Below, piece by piece: positions 1 through 13,420 of a stretch of DNA of 64,000 bases. The number at the start of each line of letters is the position of its first letter. The first letter of the stretch is position 1. This stretch comes from Liolophura sinensis. Its lineage: Eukaryota; Mollusca; Polyplacophora; Chitonida; Chitonidae. The position numbers were made by a program, and so were the translations under genes. Location: the NCBI RefSeq assembly GCF_032854445.1, contig NW_027018065.1, forward strand, positions 32,454-96,453, read 5' to 3'. The notes under the pieces are model-generated. The model was not told the origin of the DNA, searched no databases, and was given only the letters and a program-made list of their open reading frames with translations.

Positions 1-3000
1 TTAACTCACCCAGCAATTGCCTTACTTCTAAGTGCAAGACAATCTCAATGTCTTTATCTACGTGTAGAAAAACCACACATTTGTACGTGAGAAACACAAG
101 GTTCTTGATACAGTCTGCTGTAAAAAGTACAACTGAACACTGACCCACTTCAGTAGGTGCCAAAGATGCGGAATTGAGCCAGGCATCGCAGCTGTTGAAA
201 AATTGCAAATTTCCCTGGTTTCCATGGAGTAAGAGCCGTTGCTGGGCACGTGATTATGACATAAATGATCATTCAATTGTCACTACAGCCTAAAGTATTG
301 GTCGGAGAGCAACGCGGTTTGCACCATTCGATTTCTCGTCACAAAATACGTCGGATTAGCCTCTTACCAGCAGCACTGGAACAGTTTTCGCACTTTTGCA
401 TTTTTGCCTGGTCTTTTTGTTAATTGAAATCGGCTACACTGTACTCTGTACAATCGCGACTGGTCATTACTATATTCAACTTTTGACTATAAGTTATGTG
501 CCCTTCGGTAGCCCAGAAGACGTGAAATCTTTGGGCCAAGCCCATTTAACTCACCCAGCAATTGTCTTACTTCTAAGTCCAAGACAATCTCAATGTCTTT
601 ATCTACGTGTAGAAAAACCACACCATTTGTACGTGAAAAACACAAGGTACTTGATACAGTCTGCTGTATAAAGTACAACTGACCACAGACCCACATGAAT
701 AAGGTGCCAAAAGATGCGGAATTGAGCCAGGCATCGGCAGCTGTTGAAAAATTGCAAATTTCCCTGGTTTCCATGGAGTAAGAGCCGTTGCTGGGCACGT
801 GATTATGATATAAATGATCATTCAATTGTCGCTACAGCCAAAAGTATTGGTCGGAGAGCAACGCGGTTTGCACCATTCGATTTCTCGTCACAAAATACGT
901 CGGATTAGCCTCTTACCAGCAGCACTGGAACAGTTTTCGCACTTTTGCATTTTTGCCTGGTCTTTTTGTTAATTGAAATCGGCTACACTGTACTCTGTAC
1001 AATCGCGACTGGTCATTACTATATTCAACTTTTGACTATAAGTTATGTGCCCTTCGGTAGCCCAGAAGACGTGAAATCTTTGGGCTAAGCCCATTTAACT
1101 CACCCACCAATTGTCTTACTTCTAAGTGCAAGACAATCTCAATGTCTTTATCTACGTGTAGAAAAACCACACCATTTGTACATAAAAAACACAAGGTACA
1201 TGATACAGTCTGCTGTAAAAAGTACAACTGAACATTGACCCACTTCAGTAAGGTGCCAAAAGATGCGGAATTGAGCCAGGCATCGGCAGCTGTTAAAAAA
1301 TTGTAAAGTTCCCTGGTTTCCATGGAGTAAGAGCCGTTGCCGGGCACGTGATTATGACATAAATGATCATTCAATTGTTACTACAGCCAAAAGTATTGGT
1401 CGGAGAGCAACGCGGTTTGCACCATTCGATTTCTCGTCACAAAATACGTCGGATTAGCCTCTTACCAGCAGCACTGGAACAGTTTTTCCACTTTTGCATT
1501 TTTACCTGGTCTTTTTGTTAATTGAAATCGGGTACACTGTACTCTGTAGAATCGCGACTGGTCATTACTATATTTAACTTTTGACTATAAGTTATGTGCC
1601 CTTCGGTAGCCCAGAAGATCTAAAAATCTTTGGGCTAAGCCCATTTAACTCACCCAGCAATTGCCTTACTTCTAAGTGCAAGACAGTCTCAATGTCTTTA
1701 TCTACGTGTAGAAAAACCACACCATTTGTACGTGTTAAACACAAGGTACTTGATACAGTCTGCTGTAAAAAATTCAACTGAACACTGACCCACTTCAGTA
1801 AGGTGCCAAAAGATGCGGAATTGAGCCAGGCATCGGCAGCTGTTGAAAAATTGCAAATTTCCCTGGTTTCCATGGAGTAAGAGCCGTTGCTGTGCACGTG
1901 ATTATGACATAAATGATCATTCAATTGTCGCTACAGCCAAAAGTATTGGTCGGAGAGCAACGCGGTTTGCACCATTCGATTTCTCGTCACAAAATACGTC
2001 GGATTAGCCTCTTACCAGCAGCACTGGAACAGTTTTTCCACTTTTGCATTTTTGCCTTGTCTTTTTGTTAATTGAAATCGGCTACACTGTACTCTGTACA
2101 ATCGCGACTGGTCATTACTATATTCAACTTTTGACTATAAGTTATGTGCCCTTCGGTAGCCCAGAAGACCTGAAATCTTTGGGCTAAGCCCATTTAACTC
2201 ACCCAGCAATTGCCTTACTTCTAAGTGCAAGACAATCTCAATGTCTTTATCTACGTGTAGAAAAACCACACCATTTGTACATGAAAAACACAAGGTACTT
2301 GATACAGTCTGCTGTAAAAAGTACAACTGACCACAGACCCATATGAAAAAGGTGCCAAAAGATGCGGAATTGAGCCAGGCATCGGCAGCTGTTGAAAAAT
2401 TGCAAATTTCCCTGGTTTCCATGGAGTAAGAGCCGTTGCTGTGGGCACGTGATTATGACATAAATGATCATTCAATTGTCGCTACAGCCAAACGTATTGG
2501 TCGGAGAGCAACGCGGATTGCACCATTCGATTTCTTGTCACAAAATACGTCGGATTAGCCTCTTACCAGCAGCACTGGAACAGTTTTTCTACTTTTGCAT
2601 TTTTACCTGGTCTTTTTGTTAATTGAAATCGGCTACACTGTACTCTGTACAATCGCGACTGGTCATTACTATATTCAACTTTTGACTATAAGTTATGTGC
2701 CCTTCGGTAGCCCAGAAGACCTGAAATCTTTGGGCTAAGCCCATTTAACTCACCCAGCAATTGTCTTACTTCTAAGTCCAAGACAATCTCAATGTCTTTA
2801 TCTACGTGTAGAAAAACCACACCATTTGTACGTGAAAAACACAAGGTACTTGATACAGTCTGCTGTAAAAAGTATAACTAAACACTGGCCCACATTTATA
2901 AGGTGCCAAAAGATGCGGAATTGGGCCAGGCATCGGCAGCTGTTAAAAAATTGCAAATATCCCTGGTTTCCATGGAGTAAGAGCCGTTGCTGGGCACGTG

Positions 3001-3791
3001 ATTATGACATAAATGATCATTGAATTGTCGCTACAGCCAAAAGTCTTGGTCGGAGAGCAACGCGGTTTGCACCATTCAATTTCTCGTCACAAAATACGTC
3101 GGATTAGCCTCTTACCAGCAGCACTGGAACAGTTTTTCCACTTTTGCATTTTTGCCTGGTCTTTTTGTTAATTGAAATCGGCTACACTGTACTCTGTACA
3201 ATCGCGACTGGTCATTACTATATTCAACTTTTGACTATAAGTTATGTGCCCTTCGGTAGCCCAGAAGACTTGAAATCTTTGGGCCAAGCCCATTTAACTC
3301 ACCCAGCAATTGTCTTACTTCTAAGTGCAAGACAATCTCAATGTCTTTATCTACGTGTAGAAAAACCACACCATTTGTACGTGAAAAACACAAGGTACTT
3401 GATACAGTCTGCTGTAAAAAGTACAACTAAACACTGACCCACATGTATAAGGTGCCTAAAGGTGCGGAATTGGGCCAGGCATCGGCAGCTGTTAAAAAAT
3501 TGCAAATATCCCTGGTTTCCATGGAGTAAGAGCCGTTGCTGGGCACGTGATTATGACATAAATGATCATTCAATTGTCGCTACAGCCAAACGTATTGGTC
3601 GGAGAGCAACGCGGTTTGCACCATTCGATTTCTCGTCACAAAATACGTCGGATTAGCCTCTTTACCAGCAGCACTGGAACAGTTTTTCCACTTTTGCATT
3701 TTTGCCTGGTCTTTTTGTTAATTGAAATCGGCTACACTGTACTCTGTACAATCGCGACTGGTCATTACTATATTCAACTTTTGACTATAAG
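1..3791. repeat. Array block 1: partial unit plus six units
   Basis: Unit starts and types: 1 (partial, A, begins about 52 bases into the unit), 494 B, 1043 A, 1592 A, 2142 B, 2693 C, 3242 C. The partial first unit is four bases short. Single-base deletions are visible near 88 (CACACATTTG), 165 (CAGTAGGTGCC), 172 (CCAAAGATG) and 189 (CATCGCAGCTG). The 2142 unit is 551 bp because of an insertion giving GCTGTGGGCACG near 2439. No gene is supported here. Confidence 0.9.
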
Positions 3792-3897
3792 TTATGTGCC
3801 CTTCGGTAGCCCAGAAGACGTCAAATCTTTGGGCTAAGCCCATTTAACTCACCCAGCAATTGTCTTACTTCTAAGTTATTCAACTTTTGACTATAAG
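3792..3897. repeat. Truncated 106-bp satellite unit, first copy
   Basis: The unit keeps only its first about 85 bp, then jumps at 3876/3877 from CTTCTAAGT directly to TATTCAACTTTTGAC, which is the last part of a unit. This removes 443 bp. The same junction occurs at 7270/7271 and 16710/16711, so all three descend from one deletion. The unit that follows, at 3898, carries a 7-bp deletion shared with the unit at 16732. Confidence 0.93.
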
Positions 3898-6800
3898 TTA
3901 TGTGCCCTTCGGTAGCCCAGAAGACCTGAAATCTTTGGGCTAAGCCCATTTAACTCACCCAGCAATTGTCTTACTCCAAGACAATCTCAATGTCTTTATC
4001 TACGTGTAGAAAAACCAAACCATTTGTACGTGAAAAAAAAAAAGGTACTTGATACAGTCTGCTGTAAAAAGTACAACTGAACACTGACCCACATTTATAA
4101 GGTGCCAAAAGATGCGGAATTGGGCCAGGTATCGGCAGCTGTTGAAAAATTGCAAATTTCCCTGGTTTCCATGGAGTAAGAGCCGTTGCTGTGCACGTGA
4201 TTATGACATAAATGATCATTCAATTGTCGCTACAGGCAAAAGTATTGGTCGGAGAGCAACGCGGTTTGCACCATTCGATTTCTCGTCACAAAATACGTCG
4301 GATAAGCCTCTTACCAGCAGCACTGGAACAGTTTTCGCACTTTTGCATTTTTGCCTGGTCTTTTTGTTAATTGAAATCGGCTACACTGTACTCTGTACAA
4401 TCGCGACTGGTCATTACTATATTCAACTTTTGACTATAAGTTATGTGCCCTTCGGTAGCCCAGAAGACGTCAAATCTTTGGGCTAAGCCCATTTAACTCA
4501 CCCAGCAATTGCCTTACTTCTAAGTCCAAGACAATCTCAATGTCTTTATCTACGTGTAGAAAAACCACACCATTTGTACGTGAAAAACACAAGGTACTTG
4601 ATACAGTCTGCTGTAAAAAGTATAACTAAACACTGGCCCACATTTATAAGGTGCCAAAAGATGCGGAATTGGGCCAGGCATCGGCAGCTGTTAAAAAATT
4701 GCAAATATCCCTGGTTTCCATGGAGTAAGAGCCGTTGCTGGGCACGTGATTATGACATCAATATTCATTGATTTGTCGCTACAGCCAAAAGTATTGGTCG
4801 GAGAGCAACGCGGTTTGCACCATTCGATTTCTCGTCACAAAATACGTCGGATTAGCCTCTTATCAGCAGCACTGGAACAGTTTTTCCACTTTTGCATTTT
4901 TGCCTGGTCTTTTTGTTAATTGAAATCGGCTACACTGTACTATGTACAATCGTGAGTGGTCATTACTATATTTAACTTTTGACTATAAGTTATGTGCCCT
5001 TCGGTAGCCCAGAAGACGTCAAATCTTTGGGCTAAGCCCATTTAACTCACCCAGCAATTGTCTTACTTCTAAGTCCAAGACAATCTCAATGTCTTTATCT
5101 ACGTGTAGAAAAACCACACCATTTGTACGTGAGAAACACAAGGTACTTGATACAGTCTGCTGTAAAAAGTACAACTGAACACTGACCCACTTCAGTAAGG
5201 TGCCAAAAGATGCGGAATTGAGCCAGGCATCGGCAGCTGTTGAAAAATTGCAAATTTCCCTGGTTTCCATGGAGTAAGAGCCGTTGCTGGGCACGTGATT
5301 ATGACATAAATGACCATTGAATTGTCACTACAGCCAAAAGTATTGGTCGGAGAGCAACGCGGTTTGCACCATTCGATTTCTCGTCACAAAATACGTCGGA
5401 TTAGCCTCTTACCAGCAGCACTGGAACAGTTTTCGCACTTTTGTATTTCTGCCTGGTCTTTTTGTTAATTGAAATCGGCTACACTGTACTCTGTACAATC
5501 GCGACTGGTCATTACTATATTCAACTTTTGACTATAAGTTATGTGCCCTTCGGTAGCCCAGAAGACCTGAAATCTTTGGGCCAAGCCCATTTAACTCACC
5601 CAGCAATTGTCTTACTTCTAAGTCCAAGACAATCTCAATGTCTTTATCTACGTGTAGAAAAACCACACCATTTGTACGTGAGAAACACAAGGTACTTGAT
5701 ACAGTCTGCTGTAAAAAGTACAACTGACCACAGACCCACATGAATAAGGTGCCAAAAGATGCGGAATTGAGCCAGGCATCGGCAGCTGTTGAAAAATTGC
5801 AAATTTCCCTGGTTTCCATGGAGTAAGAGCCGTTGCTGTGCACGTGATTATGACATAAATGATCATTCAATTGTCGCTACAGGCAAAAGTATTGGTCGGA
5901 GAGCAACGCGGTTTGCACCATTCGATTTCTCGTCACAAAATACGTCGGATTAGCTTCTTACCAGCAGCACTGGAACAATTTTTCCAATTTTGCGTTTTTG
6001 CCTGGTCTTTTTGTTAATTGAAATCGGCTACACTGTACTCTGTACAATCGCGACTGGTCATTACTATATTCAACTTTTGACTATAAGTTATGTGCCCTTC
6101 GGTAGCCCAGAAGACCTGAAATCTTTGGGCTAAGCCCATTTAACTCACCCAGCAATTGCCTTACTTCTAAGTGCAAGACAATCTCAATGTCTTTATCTAC
6201 GTGTAGAAAAACCACACCATTTGTACGTGAGAAACACAAGGTACTTGATACAGTCTGCTGTAAAAAGTACAACTGAACACTGACCAACTTCAGTAAGGTG
6301 CCAAAAGATGCGGAATTGAGCCAGGTATCGGCAGCTGTTGAAAAATTGCAAATTTCCCTGGTTTCCATGGAGTAAGAGCCGTTGCTGGGCACGTGATTAT
6401 GATATAAATGATCATTCAATTGTCACTACAGCCTAAAGTATTGATCGGAGAGCAACGCGGTTTGCACCATTCGATTTCTCGTCACAAAATACGTCGGATT
6501 AGCCTCTTACCAGCAGCACTGGAACAGTTTTTCCACTTTTGCATTTTTGCCTGGTCTTTTTGTTAATTGAAATCGGCTACACTGTACTCTGTACAATCGC
6601 GACTGGTCATTACTATTTTCAACTTTTGACTATAAGTTATGTGCCCTTCGGTAGCCCAGAAGACGTCAAATCTTTGGGCTAAGCCCATTTAACTCACCCA
6701 GCAATTGTCTTACTTCTAAGTGCAAGACAATCTCAATGTCTTTATCTACGTGTAGAAAAACCACACCATTTGTACGTGAGAAACACAAGGTACTTGATAC

Positions 6801-7185
6801 AGTCTGCTGTAAAAAGTACAACTGAACACTGACCCACTTCAGTAAGGTGCCAAAAGATGCGGAATTGAGCCAGGCATCGGCAGCTGTTGAAAAATTGCAA
6901 ATTTCCCTGGTTTCCATGGAGTAAGAGCCGTTGCTGGGCACGTGATTATGATATAAATGATCATTCAATTGTCACTACAGCCAAAAGTATTGGTCGGAGA
7001 GCAAGGCGGTTTGCACCATTCGATTTCTCGTCACAAAATACGTCGGATTAGCCTCTTACCAGCAGCACTGGAACAGTTTTCGCACTTTTGCATTTTTGCC
7101 TGGTCTTTTTGTTAATTAAAATCGGCTACACTGTACTCTGTACAATCGCGACTGGTCATTACTATATTCAACTTTTGAGTATAGG

Positions 7186-7291
7186 TTATGTGCCCTTCGG
7201 TAGCCCAGAAGACGTCAAATCTTTGGGCTAAGCCCATTTAACTCACCCAGCAATTGTCTTACTTCTAAGTTATTCAACTTTTGACTATAAG
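7186..7291. repeat. Truncated 106-bp satellite unit, second copy
   Basis: This has the same 443-bp deletion and the same junction (7270/7271) as the copy at 3792. The unit just before it carries GCAAGGCGG (about 7003) and a GAGTAT variant, both shared with the unit before the third copy at 16626. The unit after it lacks the 7-bp deletion that follows the other two copies, so the flanks are mosaic. Confidence 0.93.
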
Positions 7292-7689
7292 TTATGTGCC
7301 CTTCGGTAGCCCAGAAGACCTGAAATCTTTGGGCTAAGCCCATTTAACTCACCCAGCAATTGCCTTACTTCTAAGTGCAAGACAATCTCAATGTCTTTAT
7401 CTACGTGTAGAAAAACCACACCATTTGTACGTGAGAAACACAAGGTACTTGATACAGTCTGCTGTAAAAAGTACAACTGAACACTGACCAACTTCAGTAA
7501 GGTGCCAAAAGATGCGGAATTGAGCCAGGTATCGGCAGCTGTTGAAAAATTGCAAATTTCCCTGGTTTCCATGGAGTAAGAGCCGTTGCTGGGCACGTGA
7601 TTATGATATAAATGATCATTCAATTGTCGCTACAGCCAAAAGTATTGGTCGGAGAGCAACGCGGATTGCACCATTCGATTTCTCGTCAC

Positions 7690-9020
7690 AAAATACGTCG
7701 GATTAGCCTCTTACCAGCAGCACTGGAACAGTTTTTCCACTTTTGCATTTTTACCTGGTCTTTTTGTTAATTGAAATCGGCTACACTGTACTCTGTACAA
7801 TCGCGACTGGTCATTACTATATTCAACTTTTGACTATAAGTTATGTGCCCTTCGGTAGCCCAGAAGACCTGAAATCTTTGGGCCAAGCCCATTTAACTCA
7901 CCCAGCAATTGTCTTACTTCTAAGTCTAAGACAATCTCAATGTCTTTATCTACGTGTAGAAAAACCACACCATTTGTACGTGAAAAACACAAGGTACTTG
8001 ATACAGTCTGCTGTAAAAAGTACAACTGACCACAGACCCACATGAATAAGGTGCCAAAAGATGCGGAATTGAGTCAGGCATCGGCAGCTGTTGAAAAATT
8101 GCAAATTTCCCTGGTTTCCATGGAGTAAGAGCCGTTGCTGGGCACGTGATTATGACATAAATGATTATTCAATTGTCGCTGTAGCCAAACGTATTGGTCG
8201 GAGAGCAACGCGGATTGCACCATTCGATTTCTCGTCACAAAATACGTCGGATTAGCCTCTTACCAGCAGCACTGGAACAGTTTTCGCACTTTCGCATTTT
8301 TGCCTGGTCTTTTTGTTAATTGAAATCGGCTACACTGTACTCTGTACAATCGCGACTGGTCATTAGTATATTAAACTTTTGACTATAAGTTATGTGCCCT
8401 TCGGTAGCCCAGAAGATCTGAAATCTTTGGGCTAAGCCCATTTAACTCACCCAGCAATTGTCTTACTTCTAAGTCCAAGACAATCTCAATGTCTTTATCT
8501 ACGTGCAGAAAAACCACACCATTTGTACATAAAAAACACAAGGTACTTGATACAGTCTGCTGTAAAAAGTATAACTAAACACTGGCCCACATTTATAAGG
8601 TGCCAAAAGATGCGGAATTGGGCCAGATATCGGCAGCTGTTGAAAAATTGCAAATTTCCCTGATTTCCATGGAGTAAGAGCCGTTGCTGTGCACGTGATT
8701 ATGACATAAATGATCATTCAATTGTCGCTACAGGCAAAAGTATTGGTCGGAGAGCAACGCGGTTTGCACCATTCGATTTCTCGTCACAAAATACGTCGGA
8801 TTAGCCTCTTACCAGCAGCACTGGAACAATTTTTCCAATTTTGCGTTTTTGCCTGGTCTTTTTGTTAATTGAAATCGGCTACACTGTACTCTGTACAATC
8901 GCGACTGGTCATTACTATATCAACTTTTGACTATAAGTTATGTGCCCTTCGGTAGCCCAGAAGACGTCAAATCTTTGGGCTAAGCCCATTTAACTCACCC
9001 AGCAATTGCCTTACTTCTAA
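7690..9020. repeat. About 1.3-kb segment duplicated 8 units downstream, first copy
   Basis: A run covering parts of units 7292, 7841 and 8390 recurs at about 12080-13420, offset about 4393 bp. Shared rare variants in order: TCTAAGACAATC, TCGCTGTAGCC (about 8176 and 12570), ACTTTCGCATT, TAGTATATTAAAC (about 8364 and 12756), CCAGATATCGG, CCTGATTTCC and CAATTTTGCG. The match fades upstream of about 7690 and after about 9020. The limits are estimates by eye. Confidence 0.75.
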
Positions 9021-9486
9021 GTCCAAGACAATCTCAATGTCTTTATCTACGTGTAGATAAACCACACCATTTGTACGTGATAAACACAAGGTACTTGATA
9101 CAGTCTGCTGTAAAAAGTACAACTGAACACTGACCCACTTCAGTAAGGTGCCAAAAGATGCGGATTGAGCCAGGCATCGGCAGCTGTTGAAAAATTGCAA
9201 ATATCCCTGATTTCCATGGAGTAAGAGCCGTTGCTGGGCACGTGATTATGACATAAATGATCATTCAATTGTCACTCCAGCCAAAAGTATTGGTCGGAGA
9301 GCAACGCGGTTTGCACCATTCAATTTCTCGTCACAAAAATACGTCGGATTAGCCTCTTACCAGCAGCACTGGAACAGTTTTCGCACTTTTGCATTTTTGC
9401 CTGGTCTTTTTGTTAATTGAAATCGGCTACACTGTACTCTGTACAATCGCGACTGGTCATTAGTATATTAAACTTTTGACTATAAG

Positions 9487-11683
9487 TTATGTGCCCTTCG
9501 GTAGCCCAGAAGATCTGAAATCTTTGGGCTAAGCCCATTTAACTCACCAGCAATTGTCTTACTTCTAAGTCCAAGACAATCTCAATGTCTTTTATCTACG
9601 TGTAGAAAAACCACACCATTTGTACATAAAAAACACAAGGTACTTGATACAGTCTGCTGTAAAAAGTACAACTAAACACTGACCCACATTTATAAGGTGC
9701 CAAAAGATGTGGAATTGGGCCAGGCATCGGCAGCTGTTAAAAAATTGCAAATATCCCTGATTTCCATGGAGTAAGAGCCGTTGCTGGGCACGTGATTATG
9801 ACATAAATGATCATTCAATTGTCGCTACAGCCAAAAGTATTGGTCGGAGAGCAACGCGGTTTGCACCATTCGATTTCTCGTCACAAAATACGTCGGATTA
9901 GCCTCTTACCAGCAGCACTGGAACAGTTTTTCCACTTTTGCATTTTTGCCTGGTCTTTTTGTTAATTGAAATCGGCTACACTGTACTCTGTACAATCGCG
10001 ACTGGTCATTACTATATTCAACTTTTGACTATAAGTTATGTGCCCTTCGGTAGCCCAGAAGACGTCAAATCTTTGGCTAAGCCCATTTAAACTCACCCAG
10101 CAATTGCCTTACTTCTAAGTGCAAGACAATCCCAATGTCTTTAACTACGTGTAGAAAAACCACACCATTTGTACATGAAAAACACCAGGTACTTGATACA
10201 GTCTGCTGTAAAAAGTACAACTGAACACTGACCCACTTCAGTAAGGTGCCAAAAGATGCGGAATTGAGCCAGGCATCGGCAGCTGTTGAAAAATTGCAAA
10301 TATCCCTGATTTCCATGGAGTAAGAGCCGTTGCTGGGCACGTGATTATGACATAAATGATCATTCAATTGTCACTCCAGCCAAAAGTATTGGTCGGAGAG
10401 CAACGCGGTTTGCACCATTCAATTTCTCGTCACAAAATACGTCGGATTAGCCTCTTACCAGCAGCACTGGAACAGTTTTCGCACTTTTGCATTTTTGCCT
10501 GGTCTTTTTGTTAATTGAAATCGGCTACACTGTACTCTGTACAATCGCGACTGGTCATTACTATATTCAACTTTTGACTATAAGTTATGTGCCCTTCGGT
10601 AGCCCAGAAGACGTCAAATCTTTGGGCCAAGCCCATTTAACTCACCCAGCAATTGTCTTACTTCTAAGTCCAAGACAATCTCAATGTCTTTATCTACGTG
10701 TAGAAAAACCACACCATTTGTGCATAAAAAACACAAGGTACTTGATACAGTCTGCTGTAAAAAGTACAACTAAACACTGACCCACATTTATAAGGTGCCA
10801 AAAGATGTGGAATTGGGCCAGGCATCGGCAGCTGTTAAAAAATTGCAAATATCCCTGATTTCCATGGAGTAAGAGCCGTTGCTGGGCACGTGATTATGAC
10901 ATAAATGATCATTCAATTGTCGCTACAGCCAAAAGTATTGGTCGGAGAGCAACGCGGTTTGCACCATTCGATTTCTCGTCACAAAATACGTCGGATTAGC
11001 CTCTTACCAGCAGCACTGGAAACAGTTTTTCCACTTTTGCATTTTTGCCTGGTCTTTTTGTTAATTGAAATCGGCTACACTGTACTCTGTACAATCGCGA
11101 CTGGTCATTACTATATTCAACTTTTGACTATAAGTTATGTGCCCTTCGGTAGCCCAGAAGACGTCAAATCTTTGGGCTAAGCCCATTTAACTCACCCAGC
11201 AATTGTCCTTACTTCTAAGTGCAAGACAATCCCAATGTCTTTAACTACGTGTAGAAAAACCACACCATTTGTACATGAAAAACACCAGGTACTTGATACA
11301 GTCTGCTGTATAAAGTACAACTGAACACTGACTCACTTCAGTAAGGTGCCAAAAGATGCGGAATTGAGCCAGGCATCGGCAGCTGTTGAAAAATTGCAAA
11401 TTTCCCTGGTTTCCATGGAGTAAGAGCCGTTGCTGGGCACGTGATTATGATATAAATGATCATTCAATTGTCGCTACAGCCAAAAGTATTGGTCGGAGAG
11501 CAACGCGGATTGCACCATTCGATTTCTCGTCACAAAATACGTCGGATTAGCCTCTTACCAGCAGCACTGGAACAGTTTTTCCACTTTTGCATTTTTGCCT
11601 GGTCTTTTTGTTAATTGAAATCGCTACACTGTACTCTGTACAATCGCGACTGGTCATTACTATATTCAACTTTTGACTATAAG
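9487..11683. repeat. C-A dimer duplicated (1098-bp period)
   Basis: Units 9487+10036 and 10585+11135 form two successive C-A dimers. The A members share the rare changes CAATCCCAATG with CTTTAACTACG (about 10129 and 11228) and AACACCAGG. The C members share GATGTGGAATTGGG and CCTGATTTCC. The dimers still differ at some sites, for example GATCTGAAATC at 9511 against GACGTCAAATC at 10609, so the duplication is not recent enough to be identical or has been partly converted. Confidence 0.8.
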
Positions 11684-12079
11684 TTATGTGCCCTTCGGTA
11701 GCCCAGAAGACGTCAAATCTTTGGGCTAAGCCCATTTAACTCACCCAGCAATTGTCTCACTTTCTAAGTCCAAGACAATCTCAATGTCTTTATCTACGTG
11801 TAGAAAAACCACACCATTTGTACATAAAAAACACAAGGTACTTGATACAGTCTGCTGTAAAAAGTACAACTAAACACTGACCCACATTTATAAGGTGCCA
11901 AAAGATGCGGAATTGGGCCAGGTATCGGCAGCTGTTGAAAAATTGCAAATATCCCTGGTTTCCATGGAGTAAGAGCCGTTGCTGGGCACGTGATTATGAC
12001 ATAAATGATCATTCAATTGTCGCTACAGGCAAAAGTATTGGTCGGAGAGCAACGCGGTTTGCACCACTCGATTTCTCGT

Positions 12080-13420
12080 CACAAAATACGTCGGATTAGC
12101 CTCTTACCAGCAGCACTGGAACAGTTTTTCCACTTTTGCATTTTTACCTGGTCTTTTTGTTAATTGAAATCGGCTACACTGTACTCTGTACAATCGCGAC
12201 TGGTCATTACTATATTCAACTTTTGACTATAAGTTATGTGCCCTTCGGTAGCCCAGAAGACCTGAAATCTTTGGGCAAGCCCATTTAACTCACCCAGCAA
12301 TTGTCTTACTTCTAAGTCTAAGACAATCTCAATGTCTTTATCTACGTGTAGAAAAACCACACCATTTGTACGTGAAAAACACAAGGTACTTGATACAGTC
12401 TGCTGTAAAAAGTACAACTGACCACAGACCCACATGAATAAGGTGCCAAAAGATGCGGAATTGAGCCAGGCATCGGCAGCTGTTGAAAAATTGCAAATTT
12501 CCCTGGTTTCCATGGAGTAAGAGCCGTTGCTGGGCACGTGATTGTGACATAAATAATTATTCAATTGTCGCTGTAGCCAAACGTATTGGTCGGAGAGCAA
12601 CGCGGATTGCACCATTCGATTTCTCGTCACAAAATACGTCGGATTAGCCTCTTACCAGCAGCACTGGAACAGTTTTTGCACTTTCGCATTTTTGCCTGGT
12701 CTTTTTGTTAATTAAAATCGGCTACACTGTACTCTGTACAATCGCGACTGGTCATTAGTATATTAAACTTTTGACTATAAGTTATGTGCCCCTTCGGTAG
12801 CCCAGAAGATCTGAAATCTTTGGGCTAAGCCCATTTAACTCACCCAGCAATTGTCTTACTTCTAAGTCCAAGACAATCTCAATGTCTTTATCTACGTGTA
12901 GAAAAACCACACCATTTGTACATAAAAAACACAAGGTACTTGATACAGTCTGCTGTAAAAAGTATAACTAAACACTGGCCCACATTTATAAGGTGCCAAA
13001 AGATGCGGAATTGGGCCAGATATCGGCAGCTGTTGAAAAATTGCAAATTTCCCTGATTTCCATGGAGGTAAGAGCCGTTGCTGTGCACGTGATTATGACA
13101 TAAATGATCATTCCGTTGTCGCTACAGGCAAAAGTATTGGTCGGAGAGCAACGCGGTTTGCACCATTCGATTTCTCGTCACAAAATACGTCGGATTAGCC
13201 TCTTACCAGCAGCACTGGAACAATTTTTCCAATTTTGCGTTTTTGCCTGGTCTTTTTGTTAATTGAAAATCGGCTACACTGTACTCTGTACAATCGCGAC
13301 TGGTCATTACTATATTCAACTTTTGACTATAAGTTATGTGCCCTTCGGTAGCCCAGAAGACGTCAAATCTTTGGGCTAAGCCCATTTAACTCACCCAGCA
13401 ATTGTCTTACTTCTAAGTCC
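12080..13420. repeat. About 1.3-kb segment duplicated 8 units upstream, second copy
   Basis: This is the partner of 7690-9020, with the same series of rare variants. It differs from the first copy by several single-base indels: one base missing in GGGCAAGCCC near 12276, an extra C at 12788, an extra G at 13067 and an extra A at 13266. These look more like sequence error than inherited change. Confidence 0.75.

Larger units (their letters stand above)
3792..7291. repeat. Array block 2: units between two 106-bp truncated units
   Basis: Unit starts and types: 3792 (106-bp truncated), 3898 A/C hybrid, 4441 C, 4990 A, 5539 B, 6088 A, 6637 A, 7186 (106-bp truncated). The 3898 unit has a 7-bp deletion (CTTAC joined to TCCAAGAC near 3973) and an 11-A run at about 4033-4043, where other units have AAAAACACAA. 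The 5539 unit closely matches the unit at 20021; both are preceded by the rare variant TTGTATTTCTGCC and followed by CAATTTTGCG. No gene is supported here. Confidence 0.9.

Noticed and set aside
7841-8389. Promoter- or polyadenylation-like AT-rich motifs (TATAAG and similar)
   Set aside because: They occur in every unit as part of the repeat and are not placed relative to any credible gene.
12160-12630. A 156-codon minus-strand ORF longer than its relatives
   Set aside because: It arises from a one-base loss at GGGCAAGCCC near 12276 that shifts the frame, in a stretch with other suspicious indels.
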